Source: Marthasterias glacialis
Taxonomy: Eukaryota; Echinodermata; Asteroidea; Forcipulatida; Asteriidae
Assembly (NCBI GenBank): GCA_911728455.2
Contig: OU452222.1
Coordinates: 16,702,686 to 16,766,685 of the forward strand
Direction of reading: 5' to 3'
Length of the DNA stretch: 64,000 bases
The stretch's first letter is position 1, and each line of letters begins with the position of its first letter. Both the position numbers and the translations under genes were made by a program. Positions 22,701 to 32,784 of the stretch are shown here, one piece after another. The notes beneath the pieces are model-generated. The model was not told the DNA's origin. It did not search any database and saw only the letters and a list, made by a program, of their open reading frames with translations.

Positions 22701-25275
22701 GAAATAGTTAATATTGTTGACTTTTTAACACAACTTTTCCAGTAAAAATGTCTGGGAAAAACATACAGATTAGAAATGTGGTGTTTTGTGGAAGAGCCAG
22801 TTGGGCAGCAGAACAGTTGGCATATCTATAGGTTTGGCAGGAACGGCACGTGCACTGGGCACCAACTAAAGGGGGCGCCAGAAGAAACTGAAAAAAAAAC
22901 ACCTGACTTTGCTCCTAACATAAACCAATTTGCATCAGTAAAAGCAAAGGAGGTGCCAGTTATAATTTTCATATAGTGCCATAATTTGTTAATTAAAAGA
23001 TTTACAAGCTTGATTTGTATTTTTGAGTTGATATTGAGTTGATCTAAGAGATGGGTGTCAAATGTTTGGACCGAGGCACACTTTCATAATAACAATATGC
23101 AGTTCTTATATAGCGCTTTATCACACCTGATGGGCATCTCAAAACGCTCAGTATTTTTTCCTGCAAGGTATGTGGGGTTAAGATTTGAAGTATGAGACCT
23201 GTTCCTTTACATAGCACCATGTAAATGGTTTACAAGATGCTGTGGCGCAATCTGCAGCCGATCAAACCAGGAACACTGGGGCGGACCCCTTCTCTTTGCG
23301 ATAAGTGCACTGGGTTCTTTTATGTGCATTACACAACACACGGGACCTACGGCTTTACGTCCCATCCGAAGGACGCAGCAATAATGGTTGAAAGTGTCTT
23401 GCTTAAGGACACAAGTGTCACGACCGGGACTCGAACCCGCACTCTGCTGATCAGAAACAACAGAGCTTGAGTCCGCTCGGCCAAGATATGCCATAGTGCT
23501 TGCCATCAGAGCTACACTGTATTTTTCATTGATACGCCCCTGCAGCAGAATACACTGATAGTATTGAGGGTTAGAGACTGTTTCTATGGTGTTTGAAGCA
23601 AACCCTCAACAAGACCACAGGCACTTTACGAAGCCACGGCTTGGGCTTAGGCTCCTGCTTGAACTCCGTCAGTAAGTTTAAAAGCGTACACTTTTGGAAA
23701 GGGGCTTCGAACAGGCGGACAGTCCCTAAACGGGACCACGCAAAGTTTTAAAATCCTACAAGAAGTCATTAGGCAGTTGCCACTGGGATTCTTTTTTTTT
23801 TTTGTCCCGTCCCCCTGGCAGGATACTTTTGGCGGAATTGCCAGAATCTTTTTCTTTGAGGGTACCGCTGGCACAAAGAAACCCTGACTTGACAATGCCA
23901 AGAGAAGAAAGATTCTCGTTATTGGATCGTCCGTTTTGTTTCTTGACCGAGAAAATGTCATATTCACGCAGCGTGAATTACAAAACATCAGCCGTTACCA
24001 CTCCTACGGCATAGGAGTGGTACTAAACACGGAACCATGGCTCGATTGCCGGCCCACTCTGACTTACCTTCATTGAGCCGAAATACATGTACAATAAATG
24101 AACAATAGTGGAAGTCTCTTGATGCCTCGTAATCCCCTTCTTGGAACAAAAGGACAAAGGTCTATAATCGGGGATTACACAAAAACTGCCTCTCAATGGC
24201 CACAAAATACATATATATTCAAGACCCTTTTTTCCTTGTGTGGGTGAATCAAGTGTGTGTTGTCTGTGCATCCTCCGCAGTTGATTGACCGGGCGACCTT
24301 TGCTCAGGTGGTCTGAAATTACATAATAGCGTCTTTACACGGCCTCCATTTCCAGGCAGTGTATTCACGCCATCCGGTTTGAACTGGTTAAGTGATACAA
24401 ACAAATATGTATATGTACAGCCTGATACTGTGCACAGTATCTTATGTTCTTTGTTAGTTTGAGGAAATGCATCTTGAACAAAGGTTATAGAGTGCCGTAG
24501 ACGCAAGATGGGGAACTGGGCCTTTATCTACTGTTGGAAAGTAAAATACGCATGGGCGCCATTTCGGCAAGTGAATGCATGTGTTTCCCATTGATAGCAA
24601 TTGTCCTTGTCTACACTGGTCCGCACGTATCAGTGTTGTATCAATAGAGTCACTTGCTGAAATGGCGTCCAGTGAGATTTCACATTTCAGCCAGAGTTCC
24701 CCATCTTGCGCCTACGACGCTCTATAATCTTTGATCTTGAATACTATGACTGAATGGTCATTTTTCAAAACACCAACTTATGCGTACCTGTTTATATAGT
24801 AATTGTCTCCCCTGTGTCGGCTAACATGATCCAAGGGAACGAGTAGACTGTCAAAGTTCTGCTGCAGTGTCACCACTGGACTGACACTGTCGTAGATAGA
24901 GAAGAGAGGGTTGCCGCGTCGATTCAAAAAGGCACTGTAGAAAAAATCTCTTATGCGTTCCTTGATGAGGCACAGAGGATGGTGCTTTTGGTTGTGAAGT
25001 TGGCGGCCGACGCGCGAAAGAATCTTCGGCGTGACTGTGGTCATTTTGTCCCTGGGGAGCGTCCGACCGCCCACGCAGACTTTTTCAAAACTGTCCTCGC
25101 TGACAGGGGGACTGTTTGTGGATGTGAAGGATGAAAGCCGTGCATCTTGACACCAAGCCCGAGGCTTGTTTAGACAACTACTGATGAATGCGTTTCTTAG
25201 CATACTCCACGTTAAGGGGGACATGTTCTCTTGTTTAAACTGACATCTCCAGAGTGTTCTTGGTGCATTCATCAT
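13410..25275 (-). CDS. FARS2: Phenylalanine-tRNA ligase, mitochondrial (six exons, complete)
   Basis: Monomeric class II synthetase that charges mitochondrial tRNA-Phe in the matrix. Exons: 25275-24788, 22556-22388, 20446-20278, 19695-19564, 17672-17515, 13700-13410; all introns are GT-AG and phases join, giving 1,407 bp and 468 residues (human FARS2 is 451). The N-terminus is Arg-rich and Ser-rich like a mitochondrial presequence. Catalytic-core hallmarks are visible: [11 protein letters not shown] and [12 protein letters not shown] (motif 2 region), [35 protein letters not shown], and [21 protein letters not shown] (motif 3). The last 97 codons form the ferredoxin-fold anticodon-binding domain that replaces the separate beta subunit of bacterial PheRS. 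The first ATG (25275) is chosen; an in-frame stop lies just upstream. No frameshift or missing key residue seen. Confidence 0.97.
13981..14290 (+). mobile_element. tRNA-derived SINE, family 1 (full copy)
   Basis: The head has pol III box A (TGGCCGAGTGG) and box B (GGTTTGAGTCCCG), followed by the family's shared body: CTTGTGTCCTCAAGCAAGACAC, a TCCTTCGGATGGGACGTAAA block, GTGTTGTGTAATGCAC, and a GCCCCGGTGTTTCTGGCA block. It lies in FARS2 intron 5. At least eight other copies or fragments occur in this window. Confidence 0.85.
14606..15062. mobile_element. MITE with 30-bp inverted ends (ATTAAGCCCCGC type)
   Basis: The left end TCGAGTGTAGACCAATCCAT and its continuation ATTAAGCCC reappear inverted at 15031-15062 (GGGCTTAATGGATAGGTCTA). 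About 457 bp, no reading frame inside, so a non-autonomous DNA transposon. FARS2 intron 5. Confidence 0.7.
15370..15755. mobile_element. Penelope-like/foldback element, copy 1
   Basis: An about 85-bp arm (GGTATCAATGTATATTTGG through TTCTGTGAGAACTTGTC, 15388-15476) is repeated inverted at 15674-15750. The centre, including CCCGGCCGATTCCCTACCC, is the reverse complement of the centre of the related element at 18941-19282. FARS2 intron 5. No protein is encoded; family assignment is inferred from the related copy. Confidence 0.6.
15895..16010 (-). repeat. Short dispersed repeat with tRNA-like promoter boxes, copy 1
   Basis: The segment around TTCCACCTAGCCGTGGTCAA recurs at 16735-16850 in the same orientation. 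On the minus strand it reads TAGCTGATGGG...CTGGTTTGACC, reminiscent of box A and box B of a tRNA-derived SINE. Each copy abuts a copy of the TAGAGAGGTT MITE. Confidence 0.45.
16046..16231 (-). mobile_element. TAGAGAGGTT MITE, copy 1
   Basis: Ends CTATAGAGAGGTTTTACGTG and GTCACGCAACCTTTCTATTG are imperfect inverted repeats. The body (TGTTTGTGCACGCAGCATTA in the opposite orientation; GACGACGCG) matches copies at 16566-16724 and 58271-58440. About 186 bp, non-coding. Confidence 0.75.
16566..16724 (+). mobile_element. TAGAGAGGTT MITE, copy 2
   Basis: Starts TTATAGAGAGTTGCGTGACC and ends ATCATGTGAAACCTCTA. Same body as copies 1 and 3, in opposite orientation to copy 1, about 330 bp away. Confidence 0.75.
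16735..16850 (-). repeat. Short dispersed repeat with tRNA-like promoter boxes, copy 2
   Basis: Contains TTCCACCTAGAGGTGGTTGA and ACCAGGGACTCCACCAATCA, the counterpart of 15895-16010. Reverse complement carries GGAGTCCCTGGTTCAACC, a box-B-like sequence. Confidence 0.45.
16869..17085. mobile_element. MITE, ends AGGGCCATGTCACA
   Basis: AGGGCCATGTCACACAGGGC at the left is inverted as CCTTGTGACATGGCCCT at the right, and CAATTTACAGGCA mirrors TGCCTGTAAAGATT. About 217 bp, non-coding, FARS2 intron 5. Confidence 0.8.
17515..17672 (-). CDS. FARS2: FARS2 exon 5 (motif 3); not contained in any long open frame
   Basis: Found by reading through the intron: [20 protein letters not shown] followed by [19 protein letters not shown] and [16 protein letters not shown] is class II motif 3 (ATP binding). 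Acceptor TTGAAG/CT, donor AAG/GTTTGT. Its phase is exactly that needed between exons 4 and 6, which supports the whole model. Confidence 0.94.
18645..18695 (+). mobile_element. SINE family 1, tRNA-head fragment
   Basis: ATGGCAGAGCGGTGTAGTGC then GGACTTAAGCTCTAATGGTTTGAATCAA: box A-like and truncated box B; the body is missing. FARS2 intron 4. Confidence 0.5.
18697..18915 (-). mobile_element. LINE 3'-end fragment (CR1-like) with AATTG microsatellite tail
   Basis: (ATTCA)n at 18697-18714 followed by CTACATTTATTTCCATACTT: on the minus strand this is an A-rich 3' end closed by a pentanucleotide repeat, typical of CR1-like LINE tails. No reverse-transcriptase coding remains. Confidence 0.45.
18924..19299 (-). 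mobile_element. Penelope-like element fragment with 17-bp target-site duplication
   Basis: The insertion 18941-19282 is flanked by a perfect 17-bp direct repeat, ATAGGGGAAAATATTGT, at 18924-18940 and 19283-19299. Its two ends share an inverted GTATATTTGGTTTGCGGTAA arm. On the minus strand it contains a hammerhead-ribozyme-like motif (19108-19151). Long target-site duplications, terminal repeats in inverted order and hammerhead motifs are known features of Penelope-like retroelements; no coding part remains here. Confidence 0.6.
19108..19151 (-). ncRNA. Hammerhead-ribozyme-like motif
   Basis: Minus strand, 5' to 3': stem I strand GTCTC, core CTGATGA, stem II GACTAG/CTAGTC around AGCAGG, core GAAA, a minimal stem III (ACGT), then T and stem I strand GAGAC. 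Stem I and stem II are fully complementary. Very short stem III is known for hammerheads of Penelope-like elements. The spacing between CTGATGA and stem II is not perfectly canonical, so activity is uncertain. Confidence 0.6.
19564..19695 (-). CDS. FARS2: FARS2 exon 4 (phenylalanine-binding loop)
   Basis: Encodes [20 protein letters not shown] and [26 protein letters not shown] is the conserved segment lining the amino-acid pocket in this family. Acceptor TTCAG/AT, donor TCAG/GTAATG. Confidence 0.95.
19985..20255. repeat. GATCAA-rich low-complexity repeat, split by other sequence
   Basis: Runs such as CAAGATCAAGATCAAGATCA (19987-) and again 20162-20255 flank a non-repetitive middle part at 20035-20155. 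FARS2 intron 3. No gene function seen. Confidence 0.6.
20278..20446 (-). CDS. FARS2: FARS2 exon 3
   Basis: Starts [14 protein letters not shown] and includes [17 protein letters not shown], matching the human segment LFEQSS...[17 protein letters not shown]. Acceptor CTTCAG/CTC; donor CAGG/GTAACT leaves one base of a split Asp codon that exon 4 completes. The [10 protein letters not shown] stretch is less conserved. Confidence 0.95.
20985..21112. mobile_element. Dispersed repeat, SINE-like (AAGCACTGTACACTCAGTAC type)
   Basis: Shares GCACTGTA...AGTACTTTCCCAAGTCCTG and a GGGTGGGATTCAACCC box-B-like block with the larger copy at 33166-33405. FARS2 intron 2. The rest of intron 2 (20447-22387) is AT-rich with a short TATAAATAATGGTT repeat at 20600-20670 and a G-run near 21511; nothing else recognised. 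Confidence 0.45.
22388..22556 (-). CDS. FARS2: FARS2 exon 2 (motif 2 region)
   Basis: Encodes [10 protein letters not shown] and [11 protein letters not shown], the ATP/Phe-site motif 2 region of mitochondrial PheRS. Acceptor CCACAG/TGAG, donor GAG/GTGAGG; the 169-bp length completes the split codon from exon 1 and ends in phase 0. Confidence 0.95.
23213..23500 (-). mobile_element. SINE family 1, full copy
   Basis: Reverse complement has box A GGCCGAGCGGACTC, box B GGGTTCGAGTCCCGG, then CTTGTGTCCTTAAGCAAGAC and the GATGGGACGTAAAGCCGTAG block. FARS2 intron 1. Confidence 0.8.
24485..24727. mobile_element. MITE with 33-bp inverted ends (GATGGGGAACT type)
   Basis: TTATAGAGTGCCGTAGACGC plus AAGATGGGGAACT is mirrored by AGTTCCCCATCTTGCGCC and TACGACGCTCTATAA. 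About 243 bp, non-coding, ends 60 bp short of FARS2 exon 1. Confidence 0.82.
24788..25275 (-). CDS. FARS2: FARS2 exon 1 (presequence and start of catalytic core)
   Basis: Encodes residues 1-162 plus two bases of codon 163. The presequence-like part runs to about residue 75; from [13 protein letters not shown] onward it aligns with the human enzyme, including [15 protein letters not shown] and [15 protein letters not shown]. The donor reads CAG/GTACGC. Internal ATGs at residues 2, 18 and 25 are alternative starts. Confidence 0.95.
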
Positions 25276-25444
25276 GACGGGACGTTTTTCAGCAAAAGTA
25301 CAATTGGATCATGGAAGACCTGAAAACAAACAGAAAACAAATCCAAATTAATAAAAGATCAAACTACATTGTACTTTCACTGAATTGTAAATTGATTACT
25401 TGCATTGGACCTGACTGTTCATGTGCCAAGGATAATATACACAT

Positions 25445-25615
25445 ATGGACTGGCATAATTCGGTCATTAGTGCACGTCTATGCATCCCGAGAGACTGTGA
25501 GTGACCAGAAGAGGGTCCTATTTCCCAAGGCCGAGGGAAATAAGACCCTCACTGGTCACTCACAGCACGTGGGGATCATAGACATGCGCTAGTGACCGAA
25601 TTATGCCAGTCCATA
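25445..25615. repeat. 171-bp near-perfect palindrome (foldback element)
   Basis: TATGGACTGGCATAATTCGG at the left is inverted as CCGAATTATGCCAGTCCATA at the right, and the complementarity continues inward through GTGAGTGACCAG/CTGGTCACTCAC to GGGTCCTATTTCCC/GGGAAATAAGACCC, leaving a loop of about 8 bases. It sits about 170 bp upstream of the FARS2 start codon. Confidence 0.85.
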
Positions 25616-25875
25616 GTGTTTTTTATAACAGACTTCAGTCAACAAACATAAAACAAATTATATCAAAAAATCTTTTCTTTTTTTTTAAATTCAACAATTA
25701 ACTCATGAGCAATTCGACAATTGAAGGAATGCTTTTAAGTTCCCTATTTTTTAGTTGTTGTTCGCTATGCATACCATGAGAAGGTGCTGTAACCAGTCAA
25801 ATATTTTGAGTATGTGCAATGTTTTCACACGCGTCTAGTTTACGGTGGTGCAAATCTCATGCATTAGCCTGTATA

Positions 25876-26048
25876 TAGACCTTATGCATTGACGTCATCA
25901 CGCCGCCATCTTAGAGGTAAATCGGTGATGAAACAATGGAAACGCAGAGATTTGTACGCACGGCGCACAGGATTGGCCAATGAACAACCTCATTTTGACC
26001 TCTAGGCGAGGGCGCCCTACTCAAATGACGTCATGTGCATAAGGTCTA
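25876..26048. mobile_element. MITE, ends TAGACCTTATGCA with TGACGTCAT
   Basis: TAGACCTTATGCATTGACGT is mirrored by ACGTCATGTGCATAAGGTCTA. 173 bp, non-coding. A scrap of the same end (ATGTGCATAAGGTCTAT) occurs at about 60857-60877. Confidence 0.8.
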
Positions 26049-27229
26049 TTAGTTAACCCCACGTGACCGTGTTTCAGCCAACCAGAATACAGAACCAGCA
26101 AGAGGTGTGTTATAATACAAACTAAGTACCTCAATTGAGTTTTGATGCTTAGTTTGGATGACTGACCCTCAGGTAAAATTGACCGTTCCATTGTAGATAG
26201 CCTTAAAGCAGCGATCGCATTGGATTAATATTTAACTGAGACCATGGGTAATTTGCATAGGTAAATCTTAACGATGTCTGCACATTTGGATTATTTGACA
26301 TGGGTAAACATGGCAAACTAACCGAGAAGATGGTGACACAAACCAACCGAGGCATCAGCGTCAACTATGAGCTGCGGTTTTTTGAAAATGTTGGTCATGG
26401 CCAAAAAATAGGATTTCCTTCATACTATACTTTTATATTTCATGGACCTTTGCTCCAAACTAACAATATAAAGAAAATAAAAAATAAAAATATCTGCATT
26501 GCCACGGCAACAGCCAAATTAAGAGTGTAGACTAGTTTTGCCATTTTTTAAATTTTGAATCTATAGAGAAATTTGCCTATTTCCAAGGCTGTGTTACAGT
26601 TGAACAAGATATAGAAATTTATTTTCTTTAAAAGTCATGGGTAGGTGGATCCTAAGAGGCTGCACTGAATGTATAAAAATAATTACCAGGTACTGTATCA
26701 TATATGTACATGCAGGTGGGTTATTTAAAAACAAATAGTTTGGGAGGCTAACTATCCTTACTGGCAGCAGAGAAGCTGAATTGCAAAGGATGCGGCTACA
26801 CGTGTTGAAGCTGCAGGCATTCAAGGGCGACTTTGGCAGCCAGCCACATCAACCCATACATGTATATGACCACGCAGCACAGCCTGAGATAAAAAGTGTT
26901 TATTTTTCCAGAGGGAGAAAAACCGTATGACCTGGAAAAAAAACTTGTGGCACAGGAGAGAACCCACGCACAACTCTATTCACAAATATTGCCTTAGCAT
27001 GGAATCAAACCAGGGACACATTGGTGAGAAGCAAACGCTTTACGCACACGCCGCCAATTATACCGATTAATTTCAAATTTTTTTCAAAGTATGGAAATTA
27101 TATAACATTTTTACAGCTCATATGCAGGCATAATATTTGGTCCTTGCAAAAAAAGTAGGATAAATTTAAGTAAGTACAAAGGCTGACCTACATGTACATG
27201 TGTACAGTACAGGCTTATATAGACTTTTC

Positions 27230-27345
27230 AGGCTATTTAACACTGTTCAATAACATTTTGCAAATTTTTCTGAGGGCAAAAAAATTGGAAATCAGACTAA
27301 AGTAGGAAGAATATCATGCCTGCATATGGTAGGCCTAGTGTTCCG
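27230..27345. repeat. Dispersed repeat A, copy 1
   Basis: CAGGCTATTTAA, TTTCTGAGGGCA and ATCATGCCTG blocks occur in the same order at 31497-31605. Two diverged copies 4.3 kb apart; family unknown. Confidence 0.5.
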
Positions 27346-30122
27346 ATTTCAACATGGACCACATATTGTTGAGATGAGACATTGGTCTTGTGGAAAATTA
27401 AAAAAATTGGCTGGGGGAAAATATTGTATTCTTCACAGTGTTGCCAGATATTTTGTAATTTCTTTTCGAAATTCAATGCAAGGCTAGTCCAAAATTTTAT
27501 GACAATGAAATTAAAGCTAAGTAATATGTACATTGTACAATGTACAAAAGAATATAAATTTTATATATCAACTTAGATCAGCTTTTATAGTTAGAGTAAC
27601 AATAAAACATTGGGATATTGTCATAACTTTAACCCAATCAGGGCCAGGTTTTCTTGGACTTACGGACAGGGGTGGGGGTGGGGGCTATTAAACTTGCCAA
27701 ACAAATGATTTTACCAAGTTCTACATGTACATGATGACAAAAACAACAACATATCATTTTGCCTATTTTTGGTCAACAAGTGTTTTTTTCCCCCCAAAAA
27801 TGTCCATATTTGTTGCCCAAATGCTCTACTGCCTTGCAAACTTCTTTATTTTGACATGTACTCAATAACATTAAATTATATTTTCTTACTGGGGTCATTG
27901 TTGAGGGCGCCATGATCATGTCTTTATCCCTCTTTGGGGGAAAATTCATATGTTTTAATTTTCCCACTTAAAACTCAATGTTGGTGCCCAGTGTGCAATG
28001 AGGAGACCTAATTGACAATTATATAGGCTCCACAGTAGGCCTATTTCTTGGCCATAATGCTGAAAACGCAAAATCCAATATGACCGCGCCTGATATGGCA
28101 GCCATTTTTCCCTAATGCATTAATCACTATCACGTGACACAATACATGTAACATGCAATACTACCACTTTTGGGGAATAAAAAAACAAGTGGAAATTTTG
28201 TTGAAAATGACAACAAAACCACTAACAAATGTGTGACCCAAGGTCAAACAAATGATTACCATGGTAACAATTAACCCGTCTTGTACAAAAAGACTCCACG
28301 TCACATTTAGTTTGGTGGTGATTGAATGCAGCATTGAAAATTTAGGTGGCAAAAGTATGGTAGGAGCACATTGTGCCCCCCACACCCCCAGTCCTAATAG
28401 GGTTAAAACTATTGGGGGGGGGGGGGGGTCAACAATGAGCCTCTAATATTTTGTCTTCAATTTTAAACCTTGCATCATCTCATCACCATGAAATTTGCTT
28501 TTACTTATTTAGATCTCGAGGGTCTAGTTGTTACAATAGCAGTTTTTGGTAAAGTTTTGTTGTTACTATGGCAATTATTTCAGTTGATCTTGGTAATCCC
28601 ATTTTAGGTATATTTTTGGTGTGTTTGAAAGATTAAAAAAAAGAAGTCTTCTTTTCGGGATTTTCTTTCTCCAGAAACTTGATGGTGTGTTTTGTGATCA
28701 TCTCAGATGCACTATAAAGAATTCAAAATGGCTGCCACATTAGGTGGCTAACTTGGATTTCCCTGTCTGCCTGTGGTGGAATAAAATTAGAAGTTTGCAT
28801 TAACTGTTCATCAAATTGGAAAGTCAGAAATTTGAGCTACAGCTGGATTATTATTTCTTTTTGTTATTAATTTTTTTTCAATCTGTATGTTATAAAATGT
28901 GGGTCTTTGAAAGAGCTGAAATATCTTAATGACACTGGTGTTACTGCATCAGCAGTAGTTTCTGGAATATAGCTGAAAACTACTGAACATGGGCACACCT
29001 TTCTCGTTTGTGGCAACACTTTTTTGATTGTGCAATTTGACTTTAATTACCAGATTCTATCGAAATCTTTTGTAGATTTGGGGATGTTAACTTGAAAACA
29101 GAACTTTCCACTAAAGATACTAAAGATACGACACAGAAGAGTGTACCCCGTTTCTTGGCAAAATAACATTTAATACCATACAGCTTTCCTTTTAATGTGT
29201 ATTTTTCACACATTTAAAAAAGTCCAGATTTCACTGTAAAACTTCAGTTCTACCAACACATACCATTGCTGATGATACCATCTGATACAATGCAGTTCAA
29301 TTTCATCACATTGAACTTTATATTAGGTTTGCATTGATTTAAAAAAAGGGGGGAGGATGGAGAAGAAAAAATGTCGGCAACACTCCTGAGAAGAAAGTAG
29401 GCCTATAGGCCTACCCGCTTAGTTGACTTCTACAATGTATTGATCATATGACACACATCAATCACATTTTTTAGAAAAAGCATGAGTAGGGCCTAATGAA
29501 CAAAAAACCCGAAAAAACTAATACTATTATAAAACTTTCAAATCACTGTTACAAAGTGGTTGCCATGGCAACAACAAAAATGCCAAGATATAATAGTTTG
29601 AAGGGTCTTCGGGTAGAGTCTCATGATGATCAGCTGCAGGTTTATGAATTTATAGGACATATTGATAAGGTTGTAAACATTGATTTAACCAGGCCACCCC
29701 CCCCCCTTGGCTTTTGGCCCTTGTGAAATGGAATAGACCAGATTTTACCTTGTCTCGCCTCTGTGCGCTGGGAGGATGGAGGGTTACAATTGTCGCAACT
29801 AAGTTCTACCTACAGTCTACACATGAAGGAGTGCTCAAGACTCACCTCTGATTGTTGGCCCTACGACAACATGAATGAATGATGATCGATTCGCCAAGGT
29901 TATTAAGGTTCAAGGTTCATTTATTTCTACAGTACTCACAAATAAAGTACATAGGCTTACACATATAATGGCAGTAATTTCAATGGTTTTCAAATAAAAA
30001 CATAGTTGCAATAATCCTCTGCAACAGTTGTTGTCGAGAGGATGGAAGGTTTCAATTATCGCAACTATTGAAAAACAGGGTTATCAATATCAAAATTTCG
30101 CCCACAACGTTTACTGAAGCTC

Positions 30123-30252
30123 AGTTCATACTTCACGCGAAAGCGAGTGCAAAGCGAATTTTGGTGATGCAACACTTCAGTACGCGCTGTTGGGCAATTG
30201 AGACGCAAGGAAATTCGCTTCGCTTTCGTAATTCAAATTTGTGTGAAGTATA
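30123..30252. mobile_element. Short MITE, ends GTTCATACTTCAC
   Basis: AGTTCATACTTCACGCGAA is mirrored by TGTGTGAAGTATAAACC, and GCGAATTTTGG by an inner GCGAAT-type block. About 130 bp. Confidence 0.6.
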
Positions 30253-31496
30253 AACCAGGTTTTACTCATCATTTCACACAGGCCTATTAGGAAAAATAAT
30301 TATTGTGGTAAAGAATAGCCTAAATTCCCTAAATAAATTATTATTATTATTAATGACCTTAGGGAGCCTTTAGAAGTTTAGGCAAGTAAGCATTAGATGC
30401 TGGTCGTCCGGAATCTGGGCAAACAAGAAACCCACGAAAGATCGTCAAGAAAAACACACACATTATCAAGCGAAATGTGTTAAACGGGAATGATAAAACT
30501 CAATGGTTATGTATCTGTTATCTTACCTCAAATTCGCATTCAGAATCTGTATTTTTCGGTGTTCGTATTAAAATATGGGGCACCACACGTACGTACTCGC
30601 CACAGGGACAGAGTGAAACTATGATACAATCATATTAAATAGCGCCCTCTAAGGGCATGAACATGAAAGGGGAAAACCCTGATGACACATTTCTTCAATA
30701 TTCACATTAAAGAAGAAGGGGGCAAAAGGAGCGGGGGGGGGGGGGATTGGTAATGCAATTGTAAAATTTCTTAAATGTTATCCTTCAAAGTTCACAATTT
30801 TATCTGATGTAATAATTGCATAGGAGATCAAGAATGCTATTTCAAGTTTTATCCCTTACACCGACGTGGTATTCAGTAGGCTTACTTTCCACGTCCCGCT
30901 CGGTGGAAATATTTACTTGTGAATGTGGGGATCATGGTTCAAGCCCTTGGATTTTTTCCCCTGCTGGCCTGGGTGTAAAGTTACTTCAAGGGGATTTATG
31001 TGTTTCACCTTATGAACAGAAACATCCTTTTAATTTTTTCACATAAGTCTCTTGGTGAATAATAAAAAGACAGATTTTTTCACCACATGAGAAGTTTTCT
31101 TTTTAGTCTGTGATTCATAAAACGATTACTTTAAAACAATTTTTATTTTTATGAAACACGTAAATACCGTATGGTTTCCTTCGAAAATGCTAAAATCCAA
31201 GTTTCCAGTGTAGGCCCTACCAATTTTATAATTATGCAATCAAAAAAGTTGACATTTTATTGCAGAAAGGCCTTTTTCATGACTCCAAAAGAGAAAGCGA
31301 TTAAATTCATGTTTACAGCAAGATTTTATTTCATCTGTCACATTTCTCTAATTCACAAAATTAGAAGTGACCATCAAATGTTGGCCACAATTTTCAACAT
31401 GGCAGCTTAGCAACAGCATACAATGTTTCTAACCCTTGATAGAAGTAGGACAATCTAATTGAGTGCAGGGGCCAAATTACATTTAACAGGCCTTTT

Positions 31497-31605
31497 CAGG
31501 CTATTTAATAATAAACTTACTGACTTTCTGAGGGCATAAAACCAATTTGGACATCGGATTAAAATAAGAAAAGTATCACGCCTGAATAGCACAACAATTC
31601 CAGAA
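31497..31605. repeat. Dispersed repeat A, copy 2
   Basis: Counterpart of 27230-27345 (CAGGCTATTTAATAATAAAC, TTTCTGAGGGCATAAAACC, TATCACGCCTG). Confidence 0.5.
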
Positions 31606-31977
31606 AAAGTTTTACAACTTAACGCCAGGAAAAGGTGGGACCATCATGAGAATATTCTGTCATATTCAAGAGACTGCTCTTTGAAATCTGAGATGGCCTA
31701 AAGACTATTCATCCATTTCAACTAAAACTTTTATGCACATATTCCTGATAGATAATAATAAGAAAAATAATACCGGAGTCTTATATAGCGTACGTATCTG
31801 CCAACATGGGTACTCAAGGTGCCTACTATAGGTGCTGACATGACTCTTGGAAGACAGCAAATAGCGCTTTGAATCCTGTGGCAAAGGGGCTCTATAAATG
31901 ACTGATATTATTATTATTATTATTATTACTATATTAAATTTAAGGCAGGTTTTTGAGTTTTTTGAACTATGAGAGCC

Positions 31978-32212
31978 ATTTATGTAGCACCTTGTAATGG
32001 CTTACAAGGTGCTGCGGCGCATTCAGCAGCCACTGCCAGAAACACCGGGGTAAACAACCCCTTCTCATAGCGATAAGTGTAACTCATGGATTCTTTTATG
32101 TGCATTACACAACACACGGCACCAACGGTTTTACGTCCCATATGAAGGACGAAGCAATAATGATTTAAAAGTGTCTTGCTTAAGGACACAAGTGGCTCTT
32201 CGGGCAAATCGG
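31978..32212 (-). mobile_element. SINE family 1, tRNA head damaged
   Basis: Carries the body blocks ACGTCCCATATGAAGGACGA, GTGCATTACACAACACACGG and GTGTCTTGCTTAAGGACACA, but the tRNA-related end is replaced by unrelated sequence. A (TTA)n run at 31907-31925 precedes it. Confidence 0.7.
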
Positions 32213-32395
32213 GGTCAGACACTGGAAATGGCAACCGTTGCAGAAAGTCCTTCGGAGTTAGGTGAAAGTATTACAGACTAAGCAATGTCAGATAGTAACA
32301 AATCGATAGTTGATCTTGTTTCATTGAATATTGGAGCCTCAATAGAGGGCGCAAGGGATAGCAGAAAGATCAATGTAAGGTTCGTAATAGTACAT

Positions 32396-32695
32396 TGCCT
32401 GTAGTGGCTGAGCGATCTAGTGCACCGGACTCAAGCTCTGGTGTTTCTGATCAGCAGAGTGTGGGTTCAAGTCCCGGTCTTGACACTTGTGTCCTTCGGC
32501 AAGACACTTAACCATTATTGCCTCTTCCTTCAGATGGGACAGAAAAGCCCTAGGTCCCGTGTGTTGTGTAATGTACGTAAAAGAACCCAGTTACATTTTT
32601 TGCTGAGAGAAGGGGTTTGCCCCGGTGTTTCTGGCAGTGGCTGCTGTATGTGCTGCAGCATCTTGTAAACCCAAAGGTGCGAGGTAAATGGGTCT
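32396..32695 (+). mobile_element. SINE family 1, full copy
   Basis: Box A TGGCTGAGCGATCTAG, box B GGGTTCAAGTCCCGG, then CTTGTGTCCTTCGGCAAGAC and the rest of the body to CCCGGTGTTTCTGGCA. It ends about 90 bp past the ZFAT stop codon, so it may be transcribed in antisense within the ZFAT 3' UTR. Confidence 0.8.
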
Positions 32696-32784
32696 CATAG
32701 TTAAACATCAGTACCTAAATTTGGTAGATATGTGCGCTATAATTGTAAGACTTCGGTATTACATTAATTAAAATTTTTAAACTT

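Larger units (their letters stand above)
25276..32784. other. Intergenic region between FARS2 (5' side) and ZFAT (3' side)
   Basis: 7.5 kb with no exon I can support. It holds the repeats listed separately (25445-25615, 25876-26048, 27230-27345, 30123-30252, 31497-31605, 31978-32212, 32396-32695) and G-runs near 28416 and 30737. The FARS2 promoter must lie just above 25275; no TATA box or other clear element was seen. Confidence 0.6.

Noticed and set aside
24778-24787. Extending FARS2 exon 1 to its in-frame stop
   Set aside because: A good GTACGC donor lies at 24787 and exon 2 continues the family sequence in phase.
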